A DNA stretch of 64,000 nucleotides from Pontibacterium granulatum (GTDB lineage: Bacteria; Pseudomonadota; Gammaproteobacteria; Pseudomonadales; Balneatricaceae), in the NCBI RefSeq assembly GCF_029961155.1, contig NZ_JASBRH010000003.1:62001-126000 (forward strand), in the 5' to 3' direction. Below, piece by piece: positions 37,420 through 47,432 of the stretch. The translations under genes and the position numbers were made by a program. A model generated the notes under the pieces. It worked only from the letters and a program-made list of their open reading frames with translations, was not told the origin of the DNA and made no database searches. Numbering within the stretch: position 1 is the first letter of the stretch; every line of letters starts with the position of its first letter.

Positions 37420-40254
37420 TCAACCGTTGATTGCTTCGTTAACCAGTTTTTCCTGCTGTTCAAGGTGTACGGATACGTAACCTACAGCAGGTGCCGCTGC
37501 GTGCGGACGACCTACACCTTCAAGGTGCAGATTAGGGTTATGCTTGTGCAGCACAGAACGCATGTGATGCTGGCTGCAGTACCAAGCCCCCTGATTCATA
37601 GGCTCTTCCTGACACCAAACTACAGACTCCAGGTTGGTGTAAGGTGCGATTGCTCGCGTCAGATCCTTCTCAGGGAATGGGTACAGCTGTTCGATACGAA
37701 CAATTGCAACATCGTCTTTTTCCAGCTCTGCACGGCGGTTGTACAGGTCGTAGTAAACCTTACCGCTACACAGCACCAGGCGTTTAACCTTGGCTGGATC
37801 AAGCTGATCGGTTTCAGCGATCACAGGCTTGAACATGGTGCCTTCTGCCAACTCTTCCAGAGTAGAAGTAGCCTGCTTGTGACGCAGCAGACTCTTCGGT
37901 GACATCACTACCAGCGGCTTACGCAGCGGTCGAACGACCTGGCGACGCAGCAGGTGGAAGATCTGTGCCGGAGTAGTCGGAACACACACCTGAATGTTGT
38001 GTTCAGCACACAGCTGGAGATAACGTTCCAGACGCGCAGAAGAGTGCTCAGGCCCTTGACCTTCAAAGCCGTGAGGCAGGAGCATGGTCAGGCCGCACAG
38101 GCGCTGCCACTTCTGTTCGCCACTTGTAATAAACTGGTCAATAACAACCTGAGCGCCGTTGGCAAAGTCACCGAACTGAGCTTCCCAGATTACCAATGCA
38201 TTTGGTGTAGTGGTTGCGTAACCGTATTCAAACGCCAGCACCGCTTCCTCAGACAGGAAGGAGTCGTGCAGCGTCAAAGGCGGCTGCTCTGAAGACAGAT
38301 TCTCCAGCGGCACATAGGTAGATGCGTCTTTCTGGTTATGCAGGACCGCGTGACGGTGGGAGAACGTGCCTCGACCTACGTCCTGACCGGTGATACGAAC
38401 CGGGTGGCCCTCGGCCAAAACGGATGCATAAGCCAGAGACTCAGCCATACCCCAGTTCAGCTCCATGGCACCTGCAGCCATGCGCTTACGGTCATCAATA
38501 ATTTTCTGAACCTGACGCTGAACAGAGAAACCTTCCGGCGCTTCACACAGTTTGTTGCCAAGCTCCTGAAGGAGTTTCAGATCAACACCGGTGTCGTGGT
38601 CGAAGGTCCACTTATGACCCAGATAAGGTGTCCAGTCTACGAACAGTTCCTTATTTGGCTCTGTCACCAGAGACTGAACCACGTGCTCACCGCTTTCCAG
38701 TGCAGCACGGTAATCCTTCTCCATCTGCTTGCTCTGTTCCGCAGTGATCACGCCTTCTTCGATCAACTGCTGAGCATACAGCTCGCGGGTGGTTTTCTGT
38801 TTCTTGATCTGCGCGTACATCAGTGGCTGAGTACCGGATGGTTCATCCGCCTCGTTGTGGCCACGACGACGGTAGCAGACCAGATCGATTACAACGTCTT
38901 TGTTGAATTCGTTTCGGTAATCAACCGCCAGTTGCGTTACGAAACGCACGGCTTCAGGATCGTCACCGTTTACGTGGAAGATTGGTGCGGACACCATCTT
39001 CGCAACATCGGTACAGTATTCGGAAGAGCGGGAGTCTTCTTTCTTGTTGGTGGTAAAACCAACCTGGTTGTTGATTACGATGTGGATCGTACCGCCGGTT
39101 TTGTAGGCACGGGTCTGGGACATCTGGAATGTCTCCATTACCACGCCCTGGCCAGCAAACGCCTGGTCACCGTGAATGTTAACTGGTACGACCGTTGTAC
39201 CCACAGCATCTTCGCGACGGTCCTGACGGGCACGTACGGAACCTTCAACTACAGGCGCGGCGATCTCCAGGTGGGATGGGTTAAACGCCATCGCCAGGTG
39301 GACCTCACCGTCACGGGTCATCACGTTGGAAGAGAAGCCCTGGTGGTACTTCACGTCACCGGAAGACTCCACCATCTTCTTACCTTCGAACTCGCCGAAC
39401 AGTTCAGCAGGGTTCTTACCAAAGATGTTAACCAGCGTGTTCAGGCGACCACGGTGCGCCATGCCGATTACAACTTCTTTCGCACCCTGTTTACCCGCGC
39501 GCTGAATCAAAGAGTTCAAGGACACGATCAGGGATTCGCCACCTTCCACACCAAAGCGCTTCGCACCGGCATAGCGGGAACCCAGGTACTTCTCAAGACC
39601 CTCGGCGGCCGTCAGGCGCTCGAGGACCATCATCTTTTTCTCAGGCTCAACCACCGGATGGGAGCGGCTTGGTTCCAGACGGGACTGGATCCAGCGTTTT
39701 TCCTGAGTGTCAACGATGTGCATGTACTCGGCACCGACAGTACCACAGTACGTTTTCTTCAGATCAGCCAGAATATCCTTCAGTGGCGCTTCTTCCGGTC
39801 CGAAGAACAGAGAGCCCAACTGGAAGACAGTGTCGTAGTCTGCTTCAGACAGTTCATGGAAGCGCGGATCCAAATCTGGCACGTCTTCACGTTCCAGCAG
39901 ACCCAGCGGATCGATATTCGCTACCTGGTGACCACGCACGCGGTACGCGTTGATCATACGCAATACACGAACCTGCTTCTTCTCGTGCTCAGAGCTTACA
40001 GAGCTCACGGAAGCTGGTGCTGCGCGTTTCTGGTTTTTAGCGAGGTAGAGGAAATGTTCCTGGATAGGAGAGTGAGGAACATCTTGGGTGAGATTTTCAC
40101 CCACTTTAGGCAAACGATCGAATTCTTCGCGCCACTCTTGTGGAATTGCGCTCGGATCCATCAGGTAGGTTTCGTACAGTTGTTCGATGTAGGAAAGGTT
40201 GCCACCATATAGGTGTGCATTCTTCCACATCAACTCCATGATGCCTTCTTGCAT
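37420..40254 (-). CDS. sucA: 2-Oxoglutarate dehydrogenase E1
   Basis: Thiamine-diphosphate E1 subunit, 944 aa. Key stretches are KEVVIGMAHRGRLNTLVNIF near residue 258, FNPSHLEIAAPVVEGSVRAR near 328 and VICYRRRGHNEADEPSG-type sequence near 458. The N terminus MQEGIMELMWKNAHLYGGN matches family members when started at 40254; a second ATG at 40239 has the better AGAAGG ribosome site and cannot be excluded. It is preceded by a 277-bp spacer after the sdhB terminator, so it has its own promoter. Confidence 0.97.
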   Translation of the reverse strand: MQEGIMELMWKNAHLYGGNLSYIEQLYETYLMDPSAIPQEWREEFDRLPKVGENLTQDVPHSPIQEHFLYLAKNQKRAAPASVSSVSSEHEKKQVRVLRMINAYRVRGHQVANIDPLGLLEREDVPDLDPRFHELSEADYDTVFQLGSLFFGPEEAPLKDILADLKKTYCGTVGAEYMHIVDTQEKRWIQSRLEPSRSHPVVEPEKKMMVLERLTAAEGLEKYLGSRYAGAKRFGVEGGESLIVSLNSLIQRAGKQGAKEVVIGMAHRGRLNTLVNIFGKNPAELFGEFEGKKMVESSGDVKYHQGFSSNVMTRDGEVHLAMAFNPSHLEIAAPVVEGSVRARQDRREDAVGTTVVPVNIHGDQAFAGQGVVMETFQMSQTRAYKTGGTIHIVINNQVGFTTNKKEDSRSSEYCTDVAKMVSAPIFHVNGDDPEAVRFVTQLAVDYRNEFNKDVVIDLVCYRRRGHNEADEPSGTQPLMYAQIKKQKTTRELYAQQLIEEGVITAEQSKQMEKDYRAALESGEHVVQSLVTEPNKELFVDWTPYLGHKWTFDHDTGVDLKLLQELGNKLCEAPEGFSVQRQVQKIIDDRKRMAAGAMELNWGMAESLAYASVLAEGHPVRITGQDVGRGTFSHRHAVLHNQKDASTYVPLENLSSEQPPLTLHDSFLSEEAVLAFEYGYATTTPNALVIWEAQFGDFANGAQVVIDQFITSGEQKWQRLCGLTMLLPHGFEGQGPEHSSARLERYLQLCAEHNIQVCVPTTPAQIFHLLRRQVVRPLRKPLVVMSPKSLLRHKQATSTLEELAEGTMFKPVIAETDQLDPAKVKRLVLCSGKVYYDLYNRRAELEKDDVAIVRIEQLYPFPEKDLTRAIAPYTNLESVVWCQEEPMNQGAWYCSQHHMRSVLHKHNPNLHLEGVGRPHAAAPAVGYVSVHLEQQEKLVNEAING

Positions 40255-40531
40255 TCTTGATCACCCTGGCTCAGGGGGCTTTCTTAAGTCGGCACAGCAT
40301 TGTATCTGTCGCGCGACTGCCCCTCTTTGACGTTACCGTATGTATACTCCGCAAACATAAGCGTCCCTATGTTCGGCGGTTGGTATTCTATAGCTTTTCA
40401 CAGAAAGCTTTAAATAATTCTTTGTGTGAATATCACAGAATTGACATTATTTTCTTATCTGCCAAAAAGTGTTTCTTATTTCGCACAAATTTAGGTCAAA
40501 AAAAAGCGGTGCATGAGCACCGCTTGTTCGA
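40255..40531 (-). promoter_or_regulatory. sucA upstream region
   Basis: 277 bp between sdhB and sucA. The sdhB terminator occupies 40498-40525; the rest is AT-rich and must carry the sucA promoter. A TATACA on the minus strand near 40340 is the only -10-like sequence noted, without a convincing -35. Confidence 0.4.
40498..40525 (-). terminator. sdhCDAB terminator
   Basis: AAGCGGTGC-ATGA-GCACCGCTT hairpin followed on the minus strand by a run of T (A run at 40498-40505), 7 bases past the sdhB stop. It separates the sdh and suc units. Confidence 0.93.
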
Positions 40532-41236
40532 TCAGGTCGCCTGCTGAAGTAGCATGTTGCGAATCTTGCCGATCGCCTTGGTCGGGTTAAGACCTTTAGG
40601 ACAAACGTTCACACAGTTCATGATGCCGTGGCAACGGAACACACTGAACGGATCGTCCAGATCTGCGAGACGCTCGCGAGTTGCGGTGTCGCGGCTGTCC
40701 GCCAGGAAGCGGTAAGCCTGCAGCAGACCGGATGGGCCGATAAACTTGTCCGGGTTCCACCAGAAAGATGGGCAGGACGTGGAGCAGCAAGCACAGAGAA
40801 TACACTCGTACAGGCCGTCCAGCTCCGCACGCTCTTCTGGAGACTGCAGACGTTCGATCGCCGGCGCCGGCGTGTTGTTGATCAGGTATGGCTTGATCTT
40901 TTCGTACGCGCTGTAGAACTGAGTCATATCTACAACCAGGTCGCGGATAACCGGCAGACCAGGCAGCGGACGCAGTACCAGCTTGTCGTTTTCAACCACT
41001 GCGGACAGCGGAGTGATACAAGCCAGACCGTTCAGGCCGTTCATGTTCATACCATCGGAACCACATACACCTTCACGGCAGGAGCGACGGTACGCCAGCG
41101 ATGGATCTTTGTCCTTCAGCAACTGAAGCAGATCCAGCACCATGATGTCTTTACCGCCAGGGATATCGATGTGGATATCCTGCATGTACGGTTTGTCATC
41201 AGTCTCAGGATTGTAGCGATATACACTTACCAGCAT
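40532..41236 (-). CDS. sdhB: Succinate dehydrogenase iron-sulfur subunit
   Basis: 234 aa; carries the three Fe-S clusters linking FAD to quinone. The 2Fe-2S cysteines are in RRSCREGVCGSDGMNMNGLN near residue 53. The 4Fe-4S and 3Fe-4S cysteines are in CILCACCSTSCPSFWWNPDK near 148 and CHGIMNCVNVCPKGLNPTKA near 205. The last gene of sdhCDAB, 12 bases after sdhA. Confidence 0.98.
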   Translation of the reverse strand: MLVSVYRYNPETDDKPYMQDIHIDIPGGKDIMVLDLLQLLKDKDPSLAYRRSCREGVCGSDGMNMNGLNGLACITPLSAVVENDKLVLRPLPGLPVIRDLVVDMTQFYSAYEKIKPYLINNTPAPAIERLQSPEERAELDGLYECILCACCSTSCPSFWWNPDKFIGPSGLLQAYRFLADSRDTATRERLADLDDPFSVFRCHGIMNCVNVCPKGLNPTKAIGKIRNMLLQQAT

Positions 41237-41248
41237 GCTATCTACCCC

Positions 41249-43021
41249 TTAGTAGGTTCGTACTTTAGGTGGGAACGCATCAACAGTCTTAGGCGCGAAG
41301 TTTACAGCGCGCTTAGCGATACGTTTTTCACCTGGGAAGTACATGGAGTGGCACAGCCAGTTCTCATCGTCACGCTCCGTGAAGTCGTTACGTGCGTGAG
41401 CACCACGGGATTCCTTACGCTCTTCGGCAGCGATCGCAGTTGCTTCAGCAACTTCCATCAGGTTCTGAAGTTCCAGAGCCTCGATACGTGCAGTGTTGAA
41501 CGCCTGGCTCTTGTCTTCCAGATACAGGTTGTCAACTTTAGCGCGGATACCCTCAAGCAGTCCCAGACCTTTCTGCATGCTTTCGCCGTCACGGAATACA
41601 CCGAAGTACAGCTGCATGGTGTCCTGCAGTTCTTTACGAACAGCAGATACACTCTCACCACCGGTAGAGTTGTTCAGCTTGTTCAGACGAGCCATTGCTT
41701 CATCAAGGTTAGCTTCGGTTGCGTCTTTAACTTCGTAACCTTCTTTCAGCTGCTTCTCGATGTGCATACCTGCTGCGCGACCGAATACAACCAGGTCAAG
41801 CAGAGAGTTACCACCCAGACGGTTTGCACCGTGTACAGATACACATGCAACTTCACCACATGCAAACAGGCCTTCAACGATGTAGTCGTTACCTTCTGCA
41901 TCCTGAGCGATCGCCTGACCACCAATGTTGGTAGCAACACCACCCATCTGGTAGTGACAGGTTGGAACAACAGGGATTGGCGCTTTAACCGGATCAACGG
42001 CAGCAAAGGTCTTGGACAGTTCACAGATACCCGGCAGACGGGATTGCAGGACCTCTTCGCCCAGGTGATCCAGTTTCAGGAATACGTGATCGCCCTCTTC
42101 GCCACAACCACGACCGTCCAGGATCTCCAGGATCATGGAACGTGCAACCACGTCACGACCTGCCAGGTCCTTCGCGTTTGGAGCATAACGCTCCATGAAA
42201 CGCTCGCCGTCTTTGTTGATCAGGTAACCACCTTCACCACGACAACCTTCTGTTACCAGTACACCCGCACCCGCAATACCGGTTGGGTGGAACTGCCACA
42301 TTTCCATATCCTGCGCAGGAACGCCTGCACGCAGAGACATACCCATACCGTCACCGGTATTGATCAGAGCGTTGGTAGTGGAAGCAAAGATACGACCCGC
42401 ACCACCAGTCGCCAGTACAGTTGCCTTGGACTTGATGTATACGGTTTCACCGGTTTCGATGCAGATAGCGATAATACCGACGATCGCACCGTCGTCATTC
42501 TTCACCAGATCGACAGCGTACCATTCGTTCAGGAAGGTAGTACCGGCTTTGATGTTACCCTGGTACAGGGTGTGCAGCAGTGCGTGACCGGTACGGTCAG
42601 CAGCAGCACAGGTACGGGCAGCCTGACCGCCCTCACCGAAGTTTTTGGACTGACCACCGAACGGACGCTGGTAGATACGACCAGTTTCAGTACGGGAGAA
42701 TGGCAGACCCATGTGGTCCAGCTCAAATACAGCCTGAGGACCTACGGAACACATGTATTCGATAGCGTCCTGGTCACCGATGTAATCGGAACCTTTAACG
42801 GTATCGTACATGTGCCAACGCCAATCGTCGTTCGGATCAGCAGAAGCGATCGCACAGGTAATACCACCCTGCGCAGATACAGTGTGAGAACGGGTCGGGA
42901 AGACCTTCGTTACACAAGCGGTGTTCAGACCGGACTGAGCCAGCTGAAGTGCGGCACGCATACCAGCACCGCCGCCACCGACAACAATTGCGTCAAAAGT
43001 TAGCGTACGCAGCTTAGACAT
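41249..43021 (-). CDS. sdhA: Succinate dehydrogenase flavoprotein subunit
   Basis: 590-aa FAD-binding catalytic subunit. The FAD fold is [20 protein letters not shown]; the covalent flavin histidine is in [18 protein letters not shown] near residue 46; the active-site [20 protein letters not shown] is near 241 and [10 protein letters not shown] near 352. It lies 3 bases from sdhD and is in the same operon. Confidence 0.99.
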   Translation of the reverse strand: MSKLRTLTFDAIVVGGGGAGMRAALQLAQSGLNTACVTKVFPTRSHTVSAQGGITCAIASADPNDDWRWHMYDTVKGSDYIGDQDAIEYMCSVGPQAVFELDHMGLPFSRTETGRIYQRPFGGQSKNFGEGGQAARTCAAADRTGHALLHTLYQGNIKAGTTFLNEWYAVDLVKNDDGAIVGIIAICIETGETVYIKSKATVLATGGAGRIFASTTNALINTGDGMGMSLRAGVPAQDMEMWQFHPTGIAGAGVLVTEGCRGEGGYLINKDGERFMERYAPNAKDLAGRDVVARSMILEILDGRGCGEEGDHVFLKLDHLGEEVLQSRLPGICELSKTFAAVDPVKAPIPVVPTCHYQMGGVATNIGGQAIAQDAEGNDYIVEGLFACGEVACVSVHGANRLGGNSLLDLVVFGRAAGMHIEKQLKEGYEVKDATEANLDEAMARLNKLNNSTGGESVSAVRKELQDTMQLYFGVFRDGESMQKGLGLLEGIRAKVDNLYLEDKSQAFNTARIEALELQNLMEVAEATAIAAEERKESRGAHARNDFTERDDENWLCHSMYFPGEKRIAKRAVNFAPKTVDAFPPKVRTY

Positions 43022-43024
43022 CTT

Positions 43025-43378
43025 TTAGATACCCCACAGAATCTGGATGCCCCAAACGACGTAAATAAACGTCACCAGTCCAGAGCCTGATTGAAACAGA
43101 AAACGCAATCCGGTTGCCTTGATGTAGTCAGTAGATACAGACCACAGGCCAATCCATACGTGTGCTGCCATAGACAGCAGTGCCAGCAGGGTAAAGATGC
43201 GCATCGCTGTGCCTTCAAACAGCGAGTTCCACATTTCATAAGTCAGCTCGGCGCCAAACGCCAGATAACCGATCATGAAAACGGTGTATGCTGCAAGAAC
43301 AACGGCGGTAACGCGCTGAATCATCCAGTCATACAGGCCACTACGGCCAAAGCTAGTAATGCTAGTTACCATATCCAT
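43025..43378 (-). CDS. sdhD: Succinate dehydrogenase membrane anchor SdhD
   Basis: 117 aa with three hydrophobic helices; VTAVVLAAYTVFMIGYLAFG near residue 23 and LLALLSMAAHVWIGLWSVST near 64, the latter holding the heme-ligand-type histidine. It overlaps the end of sdhC by 13 bases. Confidence 0.95.
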   Translation of the reverse strand: MDMVTSITSFGRSGLYDWMIQRVTAVVLAAYTVFMIGYLAFGAELTYEMWNSLFEGTAMRIFTLLALLSMAAHVWIGLWSVSTDYIKATGLRFLFQSGSGLVTFIYVVWGIQILWGI

Positions 43379-43755
43379 ACTCCCGCCAGGAGGATTGCTA
43401 CAACGCTAACAACCAGAGTTGCTTTCGCTGCTTTCCGACCACTTTCAAGTTCTTCACAGTGGCCAAAATCCATTACCAGGTGTTTGATGCCCGCAAAGAA
43501 GTGATACAGCAGTGCTGATACACATCCCCACGCAATCAGCTTCGCGAAGAAGCCATTCTCGAACATTTCAACGGCTTCGTTGAAGCCAGCTTCTGATTCC
43601 AGAGACAGACCCAGTGCATACAGCATGAACGCAGCAGCAACAAAAAGTGCTACCCCGGTCGCGCGGTGCAAAATGGATGTGATCGCCGGAAGCGGCTGTT
43701 TGATTGTTCGCAGATCTAGGTTTACAGGTCTTTTCTTATTCACGGCTCTTGTCAC
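43366..43755 (-). CDS. sdhC: Succinate dehydrogenase cytochrome b556 subunit SdhC
   Basis: 129 aa, three membrane helices. The SdhC signature RPVNLDLRTIKQPLPAITSI and LHRATGVALFVAAAFMLYAL begins near residue 10, and LLYHFFAGIKHLVMDFGHCE near 81 supplies the heme histidine. The first gene of sdhCDAB; the promoter lies at 43885-43913. Confidence 0.96.
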   Translation of the reverse strand: MTRAVNKKRPVNLDLRTIKQPLPAITSILHRATGVALFVAAAFMLYALGLSLESEAGFNEAVEMFENGFFAKLIAWGCVSALLYHFFAGIKHLVMDFGHCEELESGRKAAKATLVVSVVAILLAGVWIW

Positions 43756-43884
43756 ACTTTGCTGCCCTCTTGCAGGGCATGGTTGCTAGGAAGTGCTATA
43801 AAGATAAGTACCTCGTCCAAAAAGCTCACGTCCCTTTATTTCGGCACTTGTAGCGCTTTTAAGGCACATAAACTTCGGTGCGAG

Positions 43885-43913
43885 AGTATAAGCATTTAAT
43901 AACCACAATACAA
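43885..43913 (-). promoter_or_regulatory. Predicted sdhC promoter
   Basis: On the minus strand TTGTAT (43913-43908) and TATACT (43890-43885) with a 17-base spacer; the transcript would start near 43878, about 120 bases before the sdhC ATG. Confidence 0.65.
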
Positions 43914-43998
43914 CGCGGGGCTCCTTCTCTACACCCTTTGTCTAGGTCCGGCGGGGTAATGTCTGTTTAACTACAACTAAATATCTATACAGGCGGTG

Positions 43999-44012
43999 GT
44001 TAAAAATTGTTA
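43999..44012. promoter_or_regulatory. ArcA-like direct repeat in the sdhC-gltA divergent region
   Basis: GTTA repeated with a 10-bp period (43999-44002 and 44009-44012) in an A/T-rich stretch, upstream of both promoters of the 448-bp spacer 43756-44203. Direct repeats of this kind are bound by ArcA in enterics, where sdh and gltA are ArcA targets. The match is short, so this is tentative. Confidence 0.3.
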
Positions 44013-44052
44013 AAAGTTTGTCACAATTTGCTGCAACGCAATAAACGACGCG

Positions 44053-44080
44053 TTGACAAACGCTTCGTAAACTCTATATT
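44053..44080 (+). promoter_or_regulatory. Predicted gltA promoter
   Basis: Consensus -35 TTGACA (44053-44058), 16-base spacer, -10 TATATT (44075-44080). The leader to the ATG at 44204 would be about 115 bases. Confidence 0.75.
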
Positions 44081-44203
44081 GGGTGAGCCCTTAAACTGGG
44101 TAAACTCCAACAAGTGATTCTGATTTAGTCGCCTAAGTCAATGATAAGAGATCTTTTACCTGGTAAGAGATCCATATAATTAACAAAATGATAGGAGCCT
44201 GTA

Positions 44204-45481
44204 ATGGCTGATAAGAAAGCACGTTTGACCATCGACGGTCTGGATGAAGCAATCGAACTTCCTGTCTATTCCGGCACCGAAGGTCCTGATGTAGTTGACG
44301 TTCGCCCACTGACTGGCAAGGGCTGCTTCACTTATGATCCAGGGTTCGTATCCACCGCTGCATGTGAGTCTAAAATCACATACATCGATGGCGGTGCAGG
44401 TGTGCTCTTACACGGTGGCTACCCAATCGAGCAGCTGGCAGAACACTCCGACTACCTGGAGACCTGCTACCTACTGCTGAACGGTGAACTGCCAACTCCA
44501 GAACAGAAAGAAGAGTTCGTCAACACCATCAAGCGCCACACCATGGTGCACGAGCAGATGAGCGACTTCTTCCACGGCTTCCGTCGTGACGCTCACCCGA
44601 TGGCTATCATGGTTGCAGTTGTGGGCGCCCTGTCTGCGTTCTACCACGACTCCCTGGACATCGATGATGCGTACCACCGCGAAGTATGCGCATACCGCCT
44701 GGTAGCGAAGATGCCTACGATCGCAGCAATGTGTTACAAATACAGCATCGGCCAGCCTTTCCAGTACCCACGTAATGATCTGGACTACGCTGAAAACTTC
44801 CTGCAGATGATGTTCGGCAACCCATGCGAAGACTACAAACCAAGTCCGGTTCTGTCCAAAGCCATGGACAAGATCTTCCTGCTGCACGCTGACCACGAAC
44901 AGAACGCGTCTACTTCTACTGTACGTCTGGCTGGTTCTTCCGGCGCTAACCCGTTTGCATGTATCGCTTCCGGTATCGCTGCACTGTGGGGACCTGCGCA
45001 CGGTGGTGCGAACGAAGCAGTACTGAACATGCTGGAAGAGATCGGCGACGAATCCAACATCGAAGAGTTCGTTGCACGCGCGAAAGATCCGAATGACTCC
45101 TTCCGCCTGATGGGCTTCGGTCACCGTGTATACCGTAACTTCGACCCTCGCGCGAAAGTTATGAAGAAGACCTGTGACGAAGTGCTGGCAGAGCTGGGCA
45201 TCGAAGACGAGCCGCTGCTGAAGATCGCTAAGCGCCTGGAACAGATCGCACTGGAAGATGAGTACTTCGTAGAGCGTAAACTGTACCCGAACGTAGACTT
45301 CTACTCCGGTATCATCCTGAAGGCAATCGGTATCCCAACCACCATGTTTACCGTGATCTTCGCGCTGTCCCGCACTATCGGCTGGATCTCTCACTGGAAC
45401 GAGTTCCACAGCAGCCCGAACAAGATCGGTCGCCCACGCCAGTTGTACACTGGCCCAAGCAAACGCGACTACCCTGCATAA
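44204..45481 (+). CDS. gltA: Citrate synthase (type II)
   Basis: Hexameric-type citrate synthase, 425 aa, condensing acetyl-CoA and oxaloacetate. Active-site regions: [20 protein letters not shown] near residue 223, [20 protein letters not shown] near 262 and [20 protein letters not shown] near 302; the catalytic Asp lies in [18 protein letters not shown] near 362. The ribosome site is AGGAG. It is divergent from sdhCDAB, the standard gammaproteobacterial arrangement. Confidence 0.99.
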   Translation: MADKKARLTIDGLDEAIELPVYSGTEGPDVVDVRPLTGKGCFTYDPGFVSTAACESKITYIDGGAGVLLHGGYPIEQLAEHSDYLETCYLLLNGELPTPEQKEEFVNTIKRHTMVHEQMSDFFHGFRRDAHPMAIMVAVVGALSAFYHDSLDIDDAYHREVCAYRLVAKMPTIAAMCYKYSIGQPFQYPRNDLDYAENFLQMMFGNPCEDYKPSPVLSKAMDKIFLLHADHEQNASTSTVRLAGSSGANPFACIASGIAALWGPAHGGANEAVLNMLEEIGDESNIEEFVARAKDPNDSFRLMGFGHRVYRNFDPRAKVMKKTCDEVLAELGIEDEPLLKIAKRLEQIALEDEYFVERKLYPNVDFYSGIILKAIGIPTTMFTVIFALSRTIGWISHWNEFHSSPNKIGRPRQLYTGPSKRDYPA

Positions 45482-45497
45482 CGTTTTGTTTTGCTCT

Positions 45498-45526
45498 AAA
45501 AAGCCACCTTTTAAGGTGGCTTTTTT
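45498..45526 (+). terminator. gltA terminator
   Basis: AAAAAGCCACCTT-TT-AAGGTGGCTTTTT, a 13-bp perfect stem with T run, 17 bases past the gltA stop. Confidence 0.95.
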
Positions 45527-45907
45527 GTGCGCCCACTGCTTTAAACCTCAACCCCCATCCCCTTGGAAGTTCAGGCCACCTCCACACCCTTTAGCCGACC
45601 TGGTGCAAACGACCGTAACACTGACTCATTGAGACCGATTCCCCCTGCCCAAAGGGTCTCAACGGCACTCAGCACGCTACAGTCCTTCAACCCCACTTCT
45701 CTCACCACTAAAGCCAACACAAGGCCTGAGCCACTCTCATAAGCACTGCCATTCATCCATATTTTCGCGCATACCCCAAACGCAATCGCCACTAGAGAAT
45801 TATGACAACAGCTTCAACTTCGGTTCCAGTTTGTGCCTGCCGATTCTCGCCATCAGTACCAAACTCATCACGCATTCCTTCCCATGGCTAGCTACAAACC
45901 ACAGACA

Positions 45908-45935
45908 CAAAAAAGCCGGCACTCCGCCGGCTTTT
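45908..45935 (-). terminator. amtB terminator
   Basis: AGCCGGC-ACTCC-GCCGGCT hairpin with five A/T extra pairs and T tail, 20 bases past the amtB stop on the minus strand. Confidence 0.93.
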
Positions 45936-45954
45936 TCCTCACAGAACGAGGAGA

Positions 45955-47163
45955 TCAATCCAGAGATGTAGACTCGATCTTGTGGATACTTAGGTCGGCA
46001 CCGTTGAACTCCTGCTCTTCATCCAAGCGCAGACCCACAACTGTCTTGATTGCACCGTACACAACCAGACCACCGATCAGAGCCACTGCAATACCTGCTA
46101 GCGTACCGACCACCTGGGACATCAGGCTCACTCCACCCAGTCCACCCAGCGCTTCGCTACCGAAAATACCTGCAGCAATCCCGCCCCAGGCACCACACAG
46201 GCCGTGCAGCGGCCATACACCCAGCACATCATCGATCTTCCACTTATTCTGCTGGATGGTGAACAGCCACACAAAGATCACACCGGCCACACCACCAACA
46301 ACCAATGCACCAATCGGGTGCATCACATCAGACCCCGCGCACACAGCCACCAGGCCTGCCAACGGACCGTTATGAATAAAGCCCGGGTCATTACGCCCCA
46401 CGATTAGCGAGGTGACAATGCCACCTACCATCGCCATCAACGTGTTCACTGCTACCAACCCCGAGATACCGTCCAGCGTCTGTGCCGACATGACATTAAA
46501 GCCGAACCAACCGATACACAGTATCCACGCCCCGAGCGCAAGGAACGGAATATTGGATGGAGGGAATGCAATCAACTTACCGGAACGGTAACGGCCTTTA
46601 CGGATACCCAGCAACAGCACCGCCGCCAAAGCAATCCAGCCACCCACTCCGTGCACAACAACAGAACCCGCAAAGTCATGGAACCCGGCTCCAAAGGATA
46701 CTTCCAGCCACGCCTGAAAGCCGTAGTTACCATTCCAGATAATGCCTTCAAAGAATGGGTATACAAACGCCACACTCAGCGCAGACGCCGTCAGAATTGG
46801 CCAGAAACGCGCGCGCTCAGCAATGCCGCCAGACACAATCGCCGGAATTGCTGCTGCAAACGTCATCAGGAAGAAAAACTTTACCAGCTCATAACCACTG
46901 CCTTCCGAGAGCGTCGCCGCGTCCTGGAAGAAGGTGGTGCCGTACGCCACCCAGTATCCAATAAAGAAATAGGCGATCGCCGACACGCCAAAGTCAGTCA
47001 TGATTTTAACCAGGGCGTTTACCTGGTTTTTATGACGAACGGTTCCCACCTCCAAAAATGCAAAGCCCGCGTGCATGGCAAATACCATGATGGCACCCAC
47101 CAGAATGAAGAGCGTATTGGAACTTTGAATAAGCGTTTCTACGGCACTGTTAACGTTTTCCAC
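45955..47163 (-). CDS. amtB: Ammonium transporter (Amt family)
   Basis: 402-aa membrane channel with eleven helices. MVFAMHAGFAFLEVGTVRHK near residue 25 and DFAGSVVVHGVGGWIALAA near 168 are Amt signatures; the latter holds the first pore histidine. The start is GTG at 47163: AGGAG stands 8 bases before it and family members begin ENVNSAVETL. An open frame to 47232 would add 23 residues without support and would cross an NtrC-type site. No glnK is adjacent, unlike most amtB loci. Confidence 0.94.
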   Translation of the reverse strand: MENVNSAVETLIQSSNTLFILVGAIMVFAMHAGFAFLEVGTVRHKNQVNALVKIMTDFGVSAIAYFFIGYWVAYGTTFFQDAATLSEGSGYELVKFFFLMTFAAAIPAIVSGGIAERARFWPILTASALSVAFVYPFFEGIIWNGNYGFQAWLEVSFGAGFHDFAGSVVVHGVGGWIALAAVLLLGIRKGRYRSGKLIAFPPSNIPFLALGAWILCIGWFGFNVMSAQTLDGISGLVAVNTLMAMVGGIVTSLIVGRNDPGFIHNGPLAGLVAVCAGSDVMHPIGALVVGGVAGVIFVWLFTIQQNKWKIDDVLGVWPLHGLCGAWGGIAAGIFGSEALGGLGGVSLMSQVVGTLAGIAVALIGGLVVYGAIKTVVGLRLDEEQEFNGADLSIHKIESTSLD

Positions 47164-47225
47164 AGTTAACTCCTGCAAGTAAGTATGACCTTTTGCACCA
47201 TTAGCTAGCCCAGGACCTAGAACCA

Positions 47226-47240
47226 GCACCATTATGGTGC
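47226..47240. promoter_or_regulatory. NtrC-type binding site upstream of amtB
   Basis: GCACC-ATTAT-GGTGC is a perfect match to the NtrC dyad GCACC-N5-GGTGC. A degenerate second site, CGTCCATTATGGTGC, lies at 47278-47292, centres 52 bp apart, about five DNA turns. The first site centre is only about 70 bases before the GTG. No good sigma-54 -24/-12 pair was found between it and the gene. Confidence 0.75.
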
Positions 47241-47432
47241 ATTATTTTTAGTTATTTGTGCTCCGTTTTTGCATCAACGTCCATTATGGTGCGCAACTCC
47301 AGAAACGCCCGACCCTTATATACAGGGCCTGACAGCCGAAGAAGCGCTATTTCAGTGCATGCCATCACAATGTTGATGCAGAAACAGAGCACGTTTGGGT
47401 CTCTTAATATGCAGAGAGTGTGCCAAAAGAGA

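Larger units (their letters stand above)
45482..45954. other. 473-bp spacer between gltA and amtB
   Basis: Holds the gltA terminator (45498-45526), the amtB terminator (45908-45935) and a perfect 8-bp inverted repeat TTGAGACC/GGTCTCAA (45629-45636, 45655-45662). A 73-codon open frame on the minus strand (45571-45792, GTG start) lacks a ribosome site and any recognised family. I see no supported gene. Confidence 0.6.

Noticed and set aside
45571-45792. 73-codon minus-strand frame between gltA and amtB
   Set aside because: GTG start with no ribosome site, no recognised family, and it contains an inverted repeat; not supported as a gene.
47203-47220. Sigma-54 promoter for amtB
   Set aside because: Only the GG-N10-GC doublet is present; flanking consensus bases are poor, so it was not listed as a promoter.
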